Part shown: positions 8,735 through 15,488 of the stretch, piece by piece
Layout: each line of letters opens with the position of its first letter
Numbering within the stretch: the stretch's first letter is position 1
Assembly (NCBI GenBank): GCA_039798685.1
Contig: JBDKFM010000013.1
Span: 1 to 23,790, forward strand
Direction of reading: 5' to 3'
Source of the DNA: JACPGQ01 sp039798685
GTDB taxonomy: Bacteria; Patescibacteriota; Microgenomatia; Levybacterales; UBA12049
DNA length: 23,790 bases
Position numbers and translations under genes: made by a program
The notes under the pieces: generated by a model
Databases searched by the model: none
Told to the model about the DNA's origin: nothing
What the model saw: the letters and a program-made list of their open reading frames with translations, nothing else

Positions 8735-9480
8735 AGACTACAAAACCGCTTCTCTCACTCATTATCCCCGTGTATAACGAACGGAAGAGACTACAAAATA
8801 TCCCACATATCCTGAACTTTTTACGTTCGAACAAATACTCATTTGAGCTGATAGTTGTAAACGACGGAAGCGATGCCTACACGACGAAGACACTTACCCG
8901 GATGGCGAAAAAGTATCACTTCTTGTTACTCGGGTACTCTCAAAACAAAGGAAAAGGATACGCGATAAAACAAGGATTTACAAAAGCGCGCGGACAGTAT
9001 CTTTTCTTTATGGACATCGATCTCTCAACACCGATTGAGATGATTACTCCGTTTTTACAGGAGTTAACAAAAAGCCCTCTGGTAATTGCAACCCGGAAAA
9101 GTACCACATCCCGCATCACTGCTCATCAGAATATTCTACGGGAAAGTATGGGAAAATCATTCACACTACTCTCAAGATTGTTGACAGGTGTACAGGTCTC
9201 AGACTTTACCTGTGGATTTAAGGCATTCCGCGCCCAACAGGCTAAACGAATTTTTGACCACGCACAGATACAACGCTGGTCATTTGATACAGAGATCCTC
9301 TTTCTTGCCAAAAAATACAATATTAGAATTAAAGAGGTTCCTGTCGTCTGGAAAAATAGTAAGGAAACAAAAGTTGTTTTCCCCAATGATATCTTCACGT
9401 CACTTACAGAACTCATTGTTATCTATCTGAATGAGATGCGGGGTAAATACGGTAAAACCGTTATGCGTAAAATGCATTGA
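8731..9480 (+). CDS. GT2 glycosyltransferase, dolichyl/polyprenyl-phosphate sugar synthase-like
   Basis: A 249-residue GT-A protein without membrane helices. Motifs: LIIPVYNER (10-18), IVVNDGSD (41-48), the NKGKGYAIKQGF stretch (72-83) and MDIDLSTP (94-101), whose Asp95/Asp97 form the metal site. The order and spacing match the ALG5/DPM1 branch, which makes polyprenyl-phosphate-glucose or -mannose from a nucleotide sugar. Its product would be the donor for the GT-C-like protein of the same operon. It starts with a 4-base ATGA overlap. The end overlaps the convergent aminotransferase gene by 20 bases with no terminator between. Confidence 0.87.
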   Translation: MKTTKPLLSLIIPVYNERKRLQNIPHILNFLRSNKYSFELIVVNDGSDAYTTKTLTRMAKKYHFLLLGYSQNKGKGYAIKQGFTKARGQYLFFMDIDLSTPIEMITPFLQELTKSPLVIATRKSTTSRITAHQNILRESMGKSFTLLSRLLTGVQVSDFTCGFKAFRAQQAKRIFDHAQIQRWSFDTEILFLAKKYNIRIKEVPVVWKNSKETKVVFPNDIFTSLTELIVIYLNEMRGKYGKTVMRKMH

Positions 9481-10552
9481 TCTGCTTGCAGACTTCTGAG
9501 ATCTCTTCATCACGTATACCTGGAAAAAGCGGGAGAGAGAGGCACGACTCTGCAAGATACTCGGTCACAGGCAAACTCCCTTTTTTGTATCCTTTTGAAA
9601 ATGGTTTCTGGAGATGAATAGGCACTGGATAATGGATGAGAGTTTGAATACCCTTTTCATGCAAGAAACGCTGCAACTGATCTCTTCTTTGAACCTGAAT
9701 CACGAAAACATAAAAATTTGACTCACCGGAAGGAAGTATCTCCTGAGACTTTACTGACAGAAGTGAGCGGTAACGCATCGCAGCATGGCGATGCTCTCGG
9801 TTCACTGGATCAAGCCATGTAAGTTTTACCCGGAGCACAGCTGCCTGCAGCTCATCAAGCCTACTGTTAATCCCTTGTATCTCATGGATATATTTATGAT
9901 TTTGCCCGTGATTCCGCATCATTACAATCCGCTTGTGAAGCCGCGTAGAGTTTGTGACCACACAACCCGCATCACCATACGCACCTAAATTTTTTGAAGG
10001 ATAAAAACTAAATACACCGATATCGCCAAGTGTTCCAAGTTTTTTCTTCCCATACATGGCGCCATGCGCTTGACAGGCATCCTCTACCACAAACAGCGAA
10101 TGTTTTTTTGCCAGCGCTCGTATTTCATTCATCGGTGCCGGTGCTCCATACATATGCACAGGCAGAATTACCTTCGTCTTTTTGGTAATCTTTTTCTTAA
10201 GATCCTGAATATCAAGCTGATACGTATCAGCATCGATATCAGCAAAGACAATAGTAGCGCCGACAATTGCAACAGCCTCGGCTGTCGCGACAAATGAATT
10301 TGACTGAGTGATAACCTCGTCTCCCGGTCCTACCCCCAACGCATGAAGAGCAAGTACAAGCCCGTCTGTACCGGACGCAACACCGACCACAAACTTGGCG
10401 CCCAAATATGATGCAAATTCTTTTTCAAAAAACGTGCCTTCATGACCAAGTATAAATTGCTGCGATCGCACCACTCTTTGCAATGCAGCATCAATACTTT
10501 TTTTCCGTTCACTGTATTCCCTCTCAAGTGTAAAAAACGGAATCGTCTTCAT
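9461..10552 (-). CDS. DegT/DnrJ/EryC1/StrS-family sugar aminotransferase (PLP)
   Basis: A 363-residue fold-type I aminotransferase. Substrate and cofactor signatures: SGTDGLVLAL (60-69), VEDACQAHGA (156-165) with Asp158 and Gln161 at the PLP ring, and FYPSKNLGAYGDAG (183-196) with Lys187 as the Schiff-base lysine. Such enzymes put an amino group on a keto-sugar nucleotide, here probably at C3 (WbpE/FdtB-like), because the gene upstream encodes a matching N-acetyltransferase. The ATG overlaps that gene's stop by 4 bases; AAAGGTG about 12 bases upstream may serve as Shine-Dalgarno. The last 20 bases overlap the convergent GT2 gene. No sugar dehydrogenase or isomerase for the earlier steps is in the window. 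Confidence 0.92.
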   Translation of the reverse strand: MKTIPFFTLEREYSERKKSIDAALQRVVRSQQFILGHEGTFFEKEFASYLGAKFVVGVASGTDGLVLALHALGVGPGDEVITQSNSFVATAEAVAIVGATIVFADIDADTYQLDIQDLKKKITKKTKVILPVHMYGAPAPMNEIRALAKKHSLFVVEDACQAHGAMYGKKKLGTLGDIGVFSFYPSKNLGAYGDAGCVVTNSTRLHKRIVMMRNHGQNHKYIHEIQGINSRLDELQAAVLRVKLTWLDPVNREHRHAAMRYRSLLSVKSQEILPSGESNFYVFVIQVQRRDQLQRFLHEKGIQTLIHYPVPIHLQKPFSKGYKKGSLPVTEYLAESCLSLPLFPGIRDEEISEVCKQINAFYA

Positions 10553-11058
10553 CTACTCTTTTCACCTTTCCTCTTCCCAGGCAACGCATCTGCCGGAACA
10601 CCAGCGACTGTCGTATTCGCAGGGACATTTTTAGTAACCACTGAACCTGCACCTATCATCGCATTTTCTCCTATGATCACACCTGGAAGAATCGTGCTGT
10701 TTGAACCAATCGATGCTCCTTTTCTGACGATAATTTTTTCCAGTGCCCATTCACCTGCCACTTTCTTTGTTCCGTGTTCATTCGTTGCGCGCGGATACCT
10801 GTCGTTAGTAAATACGACATGGTGTCCTATAAACACATTTTCCTCTATCACTACTCCCTCACAGAGAAACGAATGAGAGGAGATCTTTACATTTTTCCCG
10901 ACTGTCACACCATTCTGTATCTCAACAAACGATCCGACGGTACAATTCTCACCGATGATACAATCATATAAATTAATGTAGTGATGCAGTTTCGTTTTCT
11001 GACCGATTTTACAATTTTTTATCTGCTGAAGGGGGGTTTGTCGTGTTACATCTTCCAT
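10549..11058 (-). CDS. left-handed beta-helix (hexapeptide) sugar N-acetyltransferase, WbpD/WlbB-like
   Basis: A 169-residue protein from the ATG at 11058; the frame opens 17 codons earlier at 11109, but that start would lie 64 bases inside the upstream gene, so I prefer the inner one (13-base overlap). Imperfect hexapeptide repeats run through most of the length. SFVEIQNGVTVG, ISSHSFLCEGVVIEENVFIG and FTNDRYPRAT are close to the WbpD/WlbB/FdtC group, which acetylates the 3-amino group of UDP- or dTDP-amino sugars with acetyl-CoA. It is coupled to the aminotransferase gene (4-base overlap), so the two should act in sequence to give a 3-acetamido sugar. The choice of start is the least certain part. 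Confidence 0.85.
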   Translation of the reverse strand: MEDVTRQTPLQQIKNCKIGQKTKLHHYINLYDCIIGENCTVGSFVEIQNGVTVGKNVKISSHSFLCEGVVIEENVFIGHHVVFTNDRYPRATNEHGTKKVAGEWALEKIIVRKGASIGSNSTILPGVIIGENAMIGAGSVVTKNVPANTTVAGVPADALPGKRKGEKSR

Positions 11059-12089
11059 AATGCCAAATACATCTTTGTTACTTTTTCCCAAGTCTGCTGC
11101 CGTACCCATTGATGAGCCTTGTCGATATCCTCATCCTTACTATGAGGATGATGAATTAATGATATAACAGACTTTGCGAGCTTTGCGCTTTCCCCGTGTA
11201 CACTCATCCATTGATGAAAAGGAGAGAGCAAAAAGCAATCTCTGTGAATAGGATTATTATACAGACAAAAGACATATTTGCGATATGAAAACGATTCGAG
11301 CGTGCTGAGGAACCGTGAGGTAAAGACACAGTCAGCACGCGCAAGAAACTCTCCCACTTCTGGAACAAATCCATAAAAACTGACGTTTAGCCTATGTCTT
11401 CTCACAAATTTCTTTGCTTCATCAGCAAGCATCCCATCACCTAGCACGCTCAAGTGCACCGGGTATCCAGACTGTTTCAAAATGTTCATCACTTCTAAAA
11501 AACGCATAATTCCGGCCTCAGGATCCAATCTCCCTATATACACGATTTCCTCTATCTTCTTAACATGAACGTCATCCTCATTTCTGAGCACACTTACGCC
11601 ACCATACGTGACGTACTGCGTCGTTGTTTTATACCATGTGCGCAGATAGTCTCCGACTACGATACTACCAGCTGCAATGACCTCTGAGAGCTTATGCATA
11701 AAAAAAGACCGTGAAGTCGGCAGACTGTCTCCTTCGTACCCATGAAAAGTGTTATATATTTTTTTCAGGGGAAAAAGAATTCGGAACGGGAGATACCAAA
11801 AAGTCACATCATGACAGTGGATAATTTTTGCTTTTTTCAAAAGAGATAAGTGAGAGAACAACCAATTCCAGATCCGATACTTCTTCTCCTTTTCACTCCC
11901 TTTAACCGGAATCCGGTAAATCGTAAATCCTTTATACACCTCTTTTTCAGCAAGTGCTGGATCATATTGCTCCGTGACAACGATTACCTTCATCCCCTTT
12001 TTTTGAAGACGTTTCCCTACCTCAAATACGTGTCTTTCAACACCTCCAATATGCGGATAAAATAAACGGCACAAAAAAACAACTGTCAT
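11046..12089 (-). CDS. GT4-like glycosyltransferase with a degenerate E-x7-E motif
   Basis: A 347-residue GT-B protein. The N-terminus FYPHIGGVERHVFEVGKRL (10-28) is the classic glycine-rich acceptor-domain start of the PIG-A-like GT4 group; HCHD (91-94) and YIGRLDPEAG (184-193) also fit. The C-terminal donor site is unusual: where relatives have E-x-F-G-x-x-x-L-E, this protein has TSRFLSTLESFS (257-268), keeping only the second acidic residue, Glu265, with the first missing and the loop shortened. It may use a different donor or be weakly active. It is the first protein gene after tRNA-Val, 37 bases downstream, with no promoter or Shine-Dalgarno visible between. Its stop lies inside the acetyltransferase gene. 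Confidence 0.85.
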   Translation of the reverse strand: MTVVFLCRLFYPHIGGVERHVFEVGKRLQKKGMKVIVVTEQYDPALAEKEVYKGFTIYRIPVKGSEKEKKYRIWNWLFSHLSLLKKAKIIHCHDVTFWYLPFRILFPLKKIYNTFHGYEGDSLPTSRSFFMHKLSEVIAAGSIVVGDYLRTWYKTTTQYVTYGGVSVLRNEDDVHVKKIEEIVYIGRLDPEAGIMRFLEVMNILKQSGYPVHLSVLGDGMLADEAKKFVRRHRLNVSFYGFVPEVGEFLARADCVFTSRFLSTLESFSYRKYVFCLYNNPIHRDCFLLSPFHQWMSVHGESAKLAKSVISLIHHPHSKDEDIDKAHQWVRQQTWEKVTKMYLALWKM

Positions 12090-12126
12090 ATGTGATCTCG
12101 GAGCAGAGGAGCTGACGCATTTCCGG

Positions 12127-12200
12127 TGGGCTCACCGGGACTCGAACCTGGGACCTTTGCAATGTGAATGCAACGCTCTAACCAGCTGAGCTATGAGCCC
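12127..12200 (-). tRNA. tRNA-Val(CAC)
   Basis: A 74-base cloverleaf on the minus strand. The acceptor GGGCTCA pairs fully with TGAGCCC. The D arm is GCTC/GAGC with loop AGCTGGTTA. The anticodon stem TTGCA/TGCAA carries the loop TTCACAT, so the anticodon is CAC (codon GTG, Val). The variable loop is AGGTC and the T loop TTCGAGT. The discriminator A agrees with valine. The T stem CCAGG/CCCGG has one A-C mismatch at its middle pair. The 3' CCA is not encoded (CCG follows the discriminator), so a CCA-adding enzyme is needed. Confidence 0.96.
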
Positions 12201-12211
12201 GAATTGTGATC

Positions 12212-12240
12212 ATCTTATCAAAAACAACTCTCATTGACAA
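12212..12240 (-). promoter_or_regulatory. promoter of tRNA-Val and the leftward glycan unit
   Basis: TTGTCA (12235-12240 on the minus strand), a 17-base spacer and TAAGAT (12212-12217), then 11 bases to the tRNA 5' end. The -35 shares five bases with the -35 of the divergent lepB promoter. No other promoter is evident before the GT4, acetyltransferase and aminotransferase genes. Confidence 0.65.
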
Positions 12241-12262
12241 CGAGATCCGATTTCTGAATAAT
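12234..12262 (+). promoter_or_regulatory. lepB promoter, leaderless geometry
   Basis: A consensus TTGACA (12234-12239), a 17-base spacer and AATAAT (12257-12262), then 7 bases to the ATG at 12270. It is divergent from and overlaps the tRNA promoter, with the two -35 boxes superimposed. Confidence 0.7.
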
Positions 12263-12269
12263 AGAACCT

Positions 12270-12845
12270 ATGTTTTTAGACCTCCTGAAGAAAGCATACA
12301 CATTCCTTTTTGACACCATTCAAACAGTCCTCCTCGCTGCATCCGTTTTTTTGGTCATCTACCTCTTTCTCTTCAGACCATTTGAGGTGAGCGGAGAGTC
12401 GATGTTTCCAACTTTTAAAAACGGCGAGTTTATCCTGACTAATCTTATTACACTCAGATTCAGCAGTCCAACAAGGGGAGACGTTATAGTTTTCCAGGCG
12501 CCTGTCGATCATGATAAGGACTACATAAAAAGAGTGATAGGTATTGCCGGAGATACGGTAATGGTACAAAACGGTTCTGTGTATCTCAACGGCCAAAAAC
12601 TTGATGAGAGCATGTATCTCTCAGAAGACGTAAGAACTACACCAGGCGCATTTCTTCAGGAAGGACTACCGATAACGATCCCAGCAGGAGACTTTATCGT
12701 AATGGGTGACAACAGACCACACAGCTCAGATTCGAGAGAGTGGGGTTTCTTAAAAACAAACGAACTTATCGGTAAATCGTTTTTCGTCTATTGGCCACCG
12801 AATCAGATGCGGTTAGTCAAAAACGGTCAAGAAGCAAAAAACTAA
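12270..12845 (+). CDS. lepB: signal peptidase I
   Basis: A 191-residue type I signal peptidase, which cuts signal peptides from exported proteins on the outer face of the membrane. One membrane anchor lies at about 16-36. Box B is SGESMFPTF with the nucleophile Ser44, box D is DYIKRVIG with the general base Lys88, and box E is GDNRPHSSDSREWG (146-159). One anchor and short length resemble Gram-positive-type SipS enzymes. The start is set by the promoter, whose -10 ends 7 bases upstream; there is no Shine-Dalgarno. The stop codon overlaps the stop of the convergent parB gene by 4 bases, leaving no room for a terminator. Confidence 0.96.
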   Translation: MFLDLLKKAYTFLFDTIQTVLLAASVFLVIYLFLFRPFEVSGESMFPTFKNGEFILTNLITLRFSSPTRGDVIVFQAPVDHDKDYIKRVIGIAGDTVMVQNGSVYLNGQKLDESMYLSEDVRTTPGAFLQEGLPITIPAGDFIVMGDNRPHSSDSREWGFLKTNELIGKSFFVYWPPNQMRLVKNGQEAKN

Positions 12846-13672
12846 GCAACGGTGCCTTCAGCGAGGATCTTGTGGAGTTCTTTCATTTTCTTTGTTGTTG
12901 TCTCAACATCCCCTTTTACCACAATTGTGATTCGGGCAAGCTTACTTGACTGATAGATAGCGACGTCATCAAAACTATATTTTTTCTTCAGTTCTTCAGC
13001 CATTGCATCCTGCTCGGGTACGTATAACTGCGAAACTTCATTTTTTGGCTCCTTCTGCTGCACGTCTCCCTTAATCTTCCGCGAGAGATCTTCAGTCTGG
13101 CGTACAGTCAAATTGTCTTTGAGAATCTTCTTAAACACCTCTAGCATCAACTTCGGATCACCAAGTGAGATGAGAGGGCGTACATGACCTTCAGTGATGA
13201 CACCTGCAACGAGAGCATCTTTAATCGCATCAGGAAGAGAAAGTAACCGAATCGTGTTTGACACTGTGGGCGCACTCTTACCAACTCTTTTCGCAACCTC
13301 GTTAGTTCCGAGACCGAATTCATCAATCAATCGTTTGTATGCGAGTGCACGTTCGATCGGATTAAGATCTTCGCGCTGCACATTTTCAACGATAGACATC
13401 TCAAGCATTCCCTGTGGAGTTGTTTCTTTTACGACGACCGGAACCTTCTGGAGACCAAGGATCTTCGATGCTCTCCAGCGTCTCTCACCTGCAATTATCT
13501 GGAATCCAGCCGGGGTTTTTGCTACAACAATAGGCTCAAGAATTCCCTGTTCGCGAATTGACTCAACGAGATCTGTCAGCGACTCCTGGAGTATAACGCC
13601 TCGTGGCTGAAGTGGATTTGACTGGAGCTGATTTGTTTCAAGAAAATGTATCGATGATACGTCGTTATCCAT
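12842..13672 (-). CDS. parB: ParB/Spo0J-family chromosome partitioning protein
   Basis: A 276-residue ParB. The N-terminal nucleotide-binding domain carries AGERRWRA (61-68, the CTP-contacting box) and ENVQREDLNPIE (96-107). A helix-turn-helix follows at about 122-144 (GTNEVAKRVGKSAPTVSNTI), then a C-terminal dimerisation region. ParB binds parS sites, spreads as a CTP-dependent clamp and works with ParA in chromosome segregation; no parA is in the window and I did not find a clear parS. The ATG overlaps the end of rpmA by 8 bases, and GAGGT lies 5 bases upstream, inside rpmA, a strong Shine-Dalgarno for coupled translation. Confidence 0.94.
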   Translation of the reverse strand: MDNDVSSIHFLETNQLQSNPLQPRGVILQESLTDLVESIREQGILEPIVVAKTPAGFQIIAGERRWRASKILGLQKVPVVVKETTPQGMLEMSIVENVQREDLNPIERALAYKRLIDEFGLGTNEVAKRVGKSAPTVSNTIRLLSLPDAIKDALVAGVITEGHVRPLISLGDPKLMLEVFKKILKDNLTVRQTEDLSRKIKGDVQQKEPKNEVSQLYVPEQDAMAEELKKKYSFDDVAIYQSSKLARITIVVKGDVETTTKKMKELHKILAEGTVA

Positions 13673-13916
13673 TGATTACCTCAACAAGTTTTCGACCTCT
13701 TTTCAACTTAAAATTGACAATACCTGAAATAACTGCAAAAAGCGTATAGTCTTTTCCCATCTGTACTCCGTCCCCGGGATGAAATTTAGAGCCTCTCTGG
13801 CGGATGATGATGCTGCCCGGGGTAGCTTTTTCGCCACCATAGAGCTTAACTCCGAGTCTTTTTGCAACCGAATCTCTATTACCTTTTACTGCTCCCTGTG
13901 CTTTTGTATGTGCCAT
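13665..13916 (-). CDS. rpmA: 50S ribosomal protein L27 (bL27)
   Basis: An 83-residue L27. The N-terminus MAHTKAQGAVKGNRDS keeps the tail that reaches the peptidyl-transferase centre and has no cleavable pre-sequence. RLGVKLYGGE, GSIIIRQRGSKFHPG and DYTLFA are highly conserved. It is slightly shorter than the 85-residue E. coli protein. It follows rplU after 75 bases that contain its own promoter and a perfect inverted repeat, rather than being fused to rplU without a gap. There is no good Shine-Dalgarno. parB begins inside its last codons, an uncommon neighbour, since obg often follows rpmA. Confidence 0.97.
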   Translation of the reverse strand: MAHTKAQGAVKGNRDSVAKRLGVKLYGGEKATPGSIIIRQRGSKFHPGDGVQMGKDYTLFAVISGIVNFKLKRGRKLVEVING

Positions 13917-13934
13917 ATAAATTTACTATATTTT

Positions 13935-13972
13935 CTGTGAAAACATCAGTATCATATCGAGACTTTTCACAG
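13935..13972. repeat. perfect 9-base inverted repeat on the rpmA promoter
   Basis: CTGTGAAAA (13935-13943) and TTTTCACAG (13964-13972) are exact inverse complements separated by 20 bases. The arms flank the -10 box of the rpmA promoter, one in the spacer next to the -35 and one just after the predicted start. Arm centres are 29 bases apart, close to three helical turns. No T-run follows on either side, so it does not look like a terminator. It may be an operator or an RNA hairpin in the rplU-rpmA transcript. Confidence 0.6.
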
Positions 13973-13979
13973 ATGTCAA
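13951..13979 (-). promoter_or_regulatory. rpmA-parB promoter
   Basis: A consensus TTGACA (13974-13979), a 17-base spacer and TATGAT (13951-13956) on the minus strand; start predicted near 13944, leader about 28 bases. The -35 is embedded in AAAGGTCTTGACA, also found at the aquaporin promoter. A second -10-like TATAGT lies 8 bases before the ATG (13925-13930) and could give a leaderless transcript. Confidence 0.65.
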
Positions 13980-13991
13980 GACCTTTTGTGC

Positions 13992-14384
13992 CTATGCGGC
14001 TTTTTTTGCTGGCGCTTTCTTTGCTGCAGCAGGCTTTTTTGCCGCTGAACTTACAGTCTTTGTTGCAGCTCCAATAGATTGGATGAGTACCTGAGAAAGC
14101 TTCTGTCTGTGTCCTGTTGCACGGCGATGTCGTACCTTTGCTTTATACTTCATCACTCTGATCTTAGGACCCCTGACGATTTCTTCCTGTAAAACACCTT
14201 TTACTCCGACTTCCGTAAGAAATGGAGTTCCAACCTGAACTTTTCCATCAGTCACTGTCAGAAGTACTTCATGAAACACCACTTCACCCTTGGGAGCAAC
14301 ATCCTTCAAGAGCTCTATCTCAATCATGTCTCCCTCACTGACTTTGTATTGTTTTCCGCCTGTTTGGATTACTGCGTACGTCAT
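13992..14384 (-). CDS. rplU: 50S ribosomal protein L21 (bL21) with basic C-terminal tail
   Basis: A 130-residue L21. The core MTYAVIQTGGKQYKV, GTPFL, KIRVMKYKAKVRHRRATGHRQ spans about residues 1-103 and matches the usual length. It is followed by an added tail of about 25 residues made almost only of Ala, Lys and Pro (AAKKPAAAKKAPAKKAA at the end), like histone H1 tails, which probably contacts rRNA. The start is ATG, 8 bases after an extended -10 box, with no Shine-Dalgarno, so the mRNA is likely leaderless or nearly so. The promoter lies in the short gap after rodA, so rplU can be expressed apart from ileS-rodA. Confidence 0.97.
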   Translation of the reverse strand: MTYAVIQTGGKQYKVSEGDMIEIELLKDVAPKGEVVFHEVLLTVTDGKVQVGTPFLTEVGVKGVLQEEIVRGPKIRVMKYKAKVRHRRATGHRQKLSQVLIQSIGAATKTVSSAAKKPAAAKKAPAKKAA

Positions 14385-14392
14385 AATGGATA

Positions 14393-14401
14393 ATTATAGC
14401 A
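14393..14401 (-). promoter_or_regulatory. rplU extended -10 promoter, leaderless geometry
   Basis: The minus strand reads TGCTATAAT (TG-n-TATAAT) ending 8 bases before the rplU ATG. The -35 region is poor (TGGAAA), as is common for extended -10 promoters. Confidence 0.65.
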
Positions 14402-14407
14402 GAGAAC

Positions 14408-15487
14408 TCATCGGATTTCCAGCACATGCACCTTTGCCTTCGTCCCGACAGAAGAGGCTATTCCGAGTGCAATAAAACTGGCGAGAATAGAGCTTCCCCC
14501 AAAGGAGACAAAAGGAAGCGTCACACCGACAACCGGCACAATACCGAGATTCATCCCGATATTTACGAAAAACGGTACCAGAAAGAAGAAAAATGTTCCG
14601 AGAAGATACAATTTTCCAAATGAATCATCCACATCACAAAAAAGGACATAGAGACGATAAAGAAGAAATCCGAAGGCTGCAACGATGACAACCGCACCGA
14701 TAAAACCGAATCCTTCGGAGATTGTCGCAAAGATAAAATCTGTCTGACGTTCTGGTAAAAATCTCAGGTTTGATTGTGTCCCTTCGCTCAGTCCTTTTCC
14801 AAAAATCATCCCCGATCCGACCGCAATAATCGCCTGCATGACATTATATGTCGTTCCGAGAGGATCACTTGATGGATGAAGAAACGAAAGGATGCGCTGC
14901 CTCTGATAATCATGCAGTATCCCCCACAGGATGGGAGAAACAAGAACAAATGGCAACGCAGCAAGACCGAACCATAAGAGAGGAAACCCATATACGAGCA
15001 ACACGAACAACATAACGATAGTGAAAATGAGCGCATTTCCGAGATCAGGCTGCACTGCAATAAGAAACGCTACTGGCACGAGGAGGACTCCTGATAGAAC
15101 GAAATGACGAAGTGATTTCGTAGTACCGCTCGTGAGAAATCCCGCCAGACAAAGTGTGAGAAACGGCTTAATAACTTCAGAAAACTGGATACGCACTCCG
15201 AAGATCTCAACCCAACGGACCGCTCCCCTACTCTCAAGTCCGAGTATAAGAACAAACGTAAGCACTACAACTGAAATAATATACATCGGACGGAGAAAAA
15301 AACGGAGCATTTTGTAATCAATTTGTGAAAAAAAGAAAAACACCAGAAGTCCGAGGAAATAGTAGATACTTTGATTTCTAAAATACGACAACCCGACTGC
15401 AGAAAGTGTTGTCAGGCTTATGGTTGCGAGGACGACTACCGGCACGAGAAGGTACCAGTCGACCCCCAAAAAAGGTCGGTTTCGCAT
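14408..15487 (-). CDS. rodA: RodA/FtsW-family peptidoglycan polymerase (SEDS)
   Basis: A 359-residue SEDS glycosyltransferase with about 10 membrane helices. It polymerises lipid II into glycan strands outside the membrane, normally with a class B penicillin-binding protein. Family marks are AVQPDLGNAL (144-153), LPERQTDFIFATISEGFGF (244-262) with the catalytic-candidate Asp250, and near the C-terminus GVTLPFVSFGGSS. Length and motif wording favour RodA over FtsW. The start lies one base from the ileS stop, so it is the second gene of an ileS-rodA unit. There is no clear Shine-Dalgarno. No PBP2 gene is in the window. Confidence 0.92.
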   Translation of the reverse strand: MRNRPFLGVDWYLLVPVVVLATISLTTLSAVGLSYFRNQSIYYFLGLLVFFFFSQIDYKMLRFFLRPMYIISVVVLTFVLILGLESRGAVRWVEIFGVRIQFSEVIKPFLTLCLAGFLTSGTTKSLRHFVLSGVLLVPVAFLIAVQPDLGNALIFTIVMLFVLLVYGFPLLWFGLAALPFVLVSPILWGILHDYQRQRILSFLHPSSDPLGTTYNVMQAIIAVGSGMIFGKGLSEGTQSNLRFLPERQTDFIFATISEGFGFIGAVVIVAAFGFLLYRLYVLFCDVDDSFGKLYLLGTFFFFLVPFFVNIGMNLGIVPVVGVTLPFVSFGGSSILASFIALGIASSVGTKAKVHVLEIR

Positions 15488-15488
15488 A

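Noticed and set aside
10442..10876. 144-codon plus-strand frame opposite the acetyltransferase and aminotransferase genes
   Set aside because: It lies antisense to two strongly conserved genes and has no motif or ribosome-binding site; it is a by-product of their codon pattern.
13194..13610. 138-codon plus-strand frame opposite parB
   Set aside because: It is antisense to the conserved ParB core, with Ser/Thr/Ile-rich composition typical of a shadow frame.
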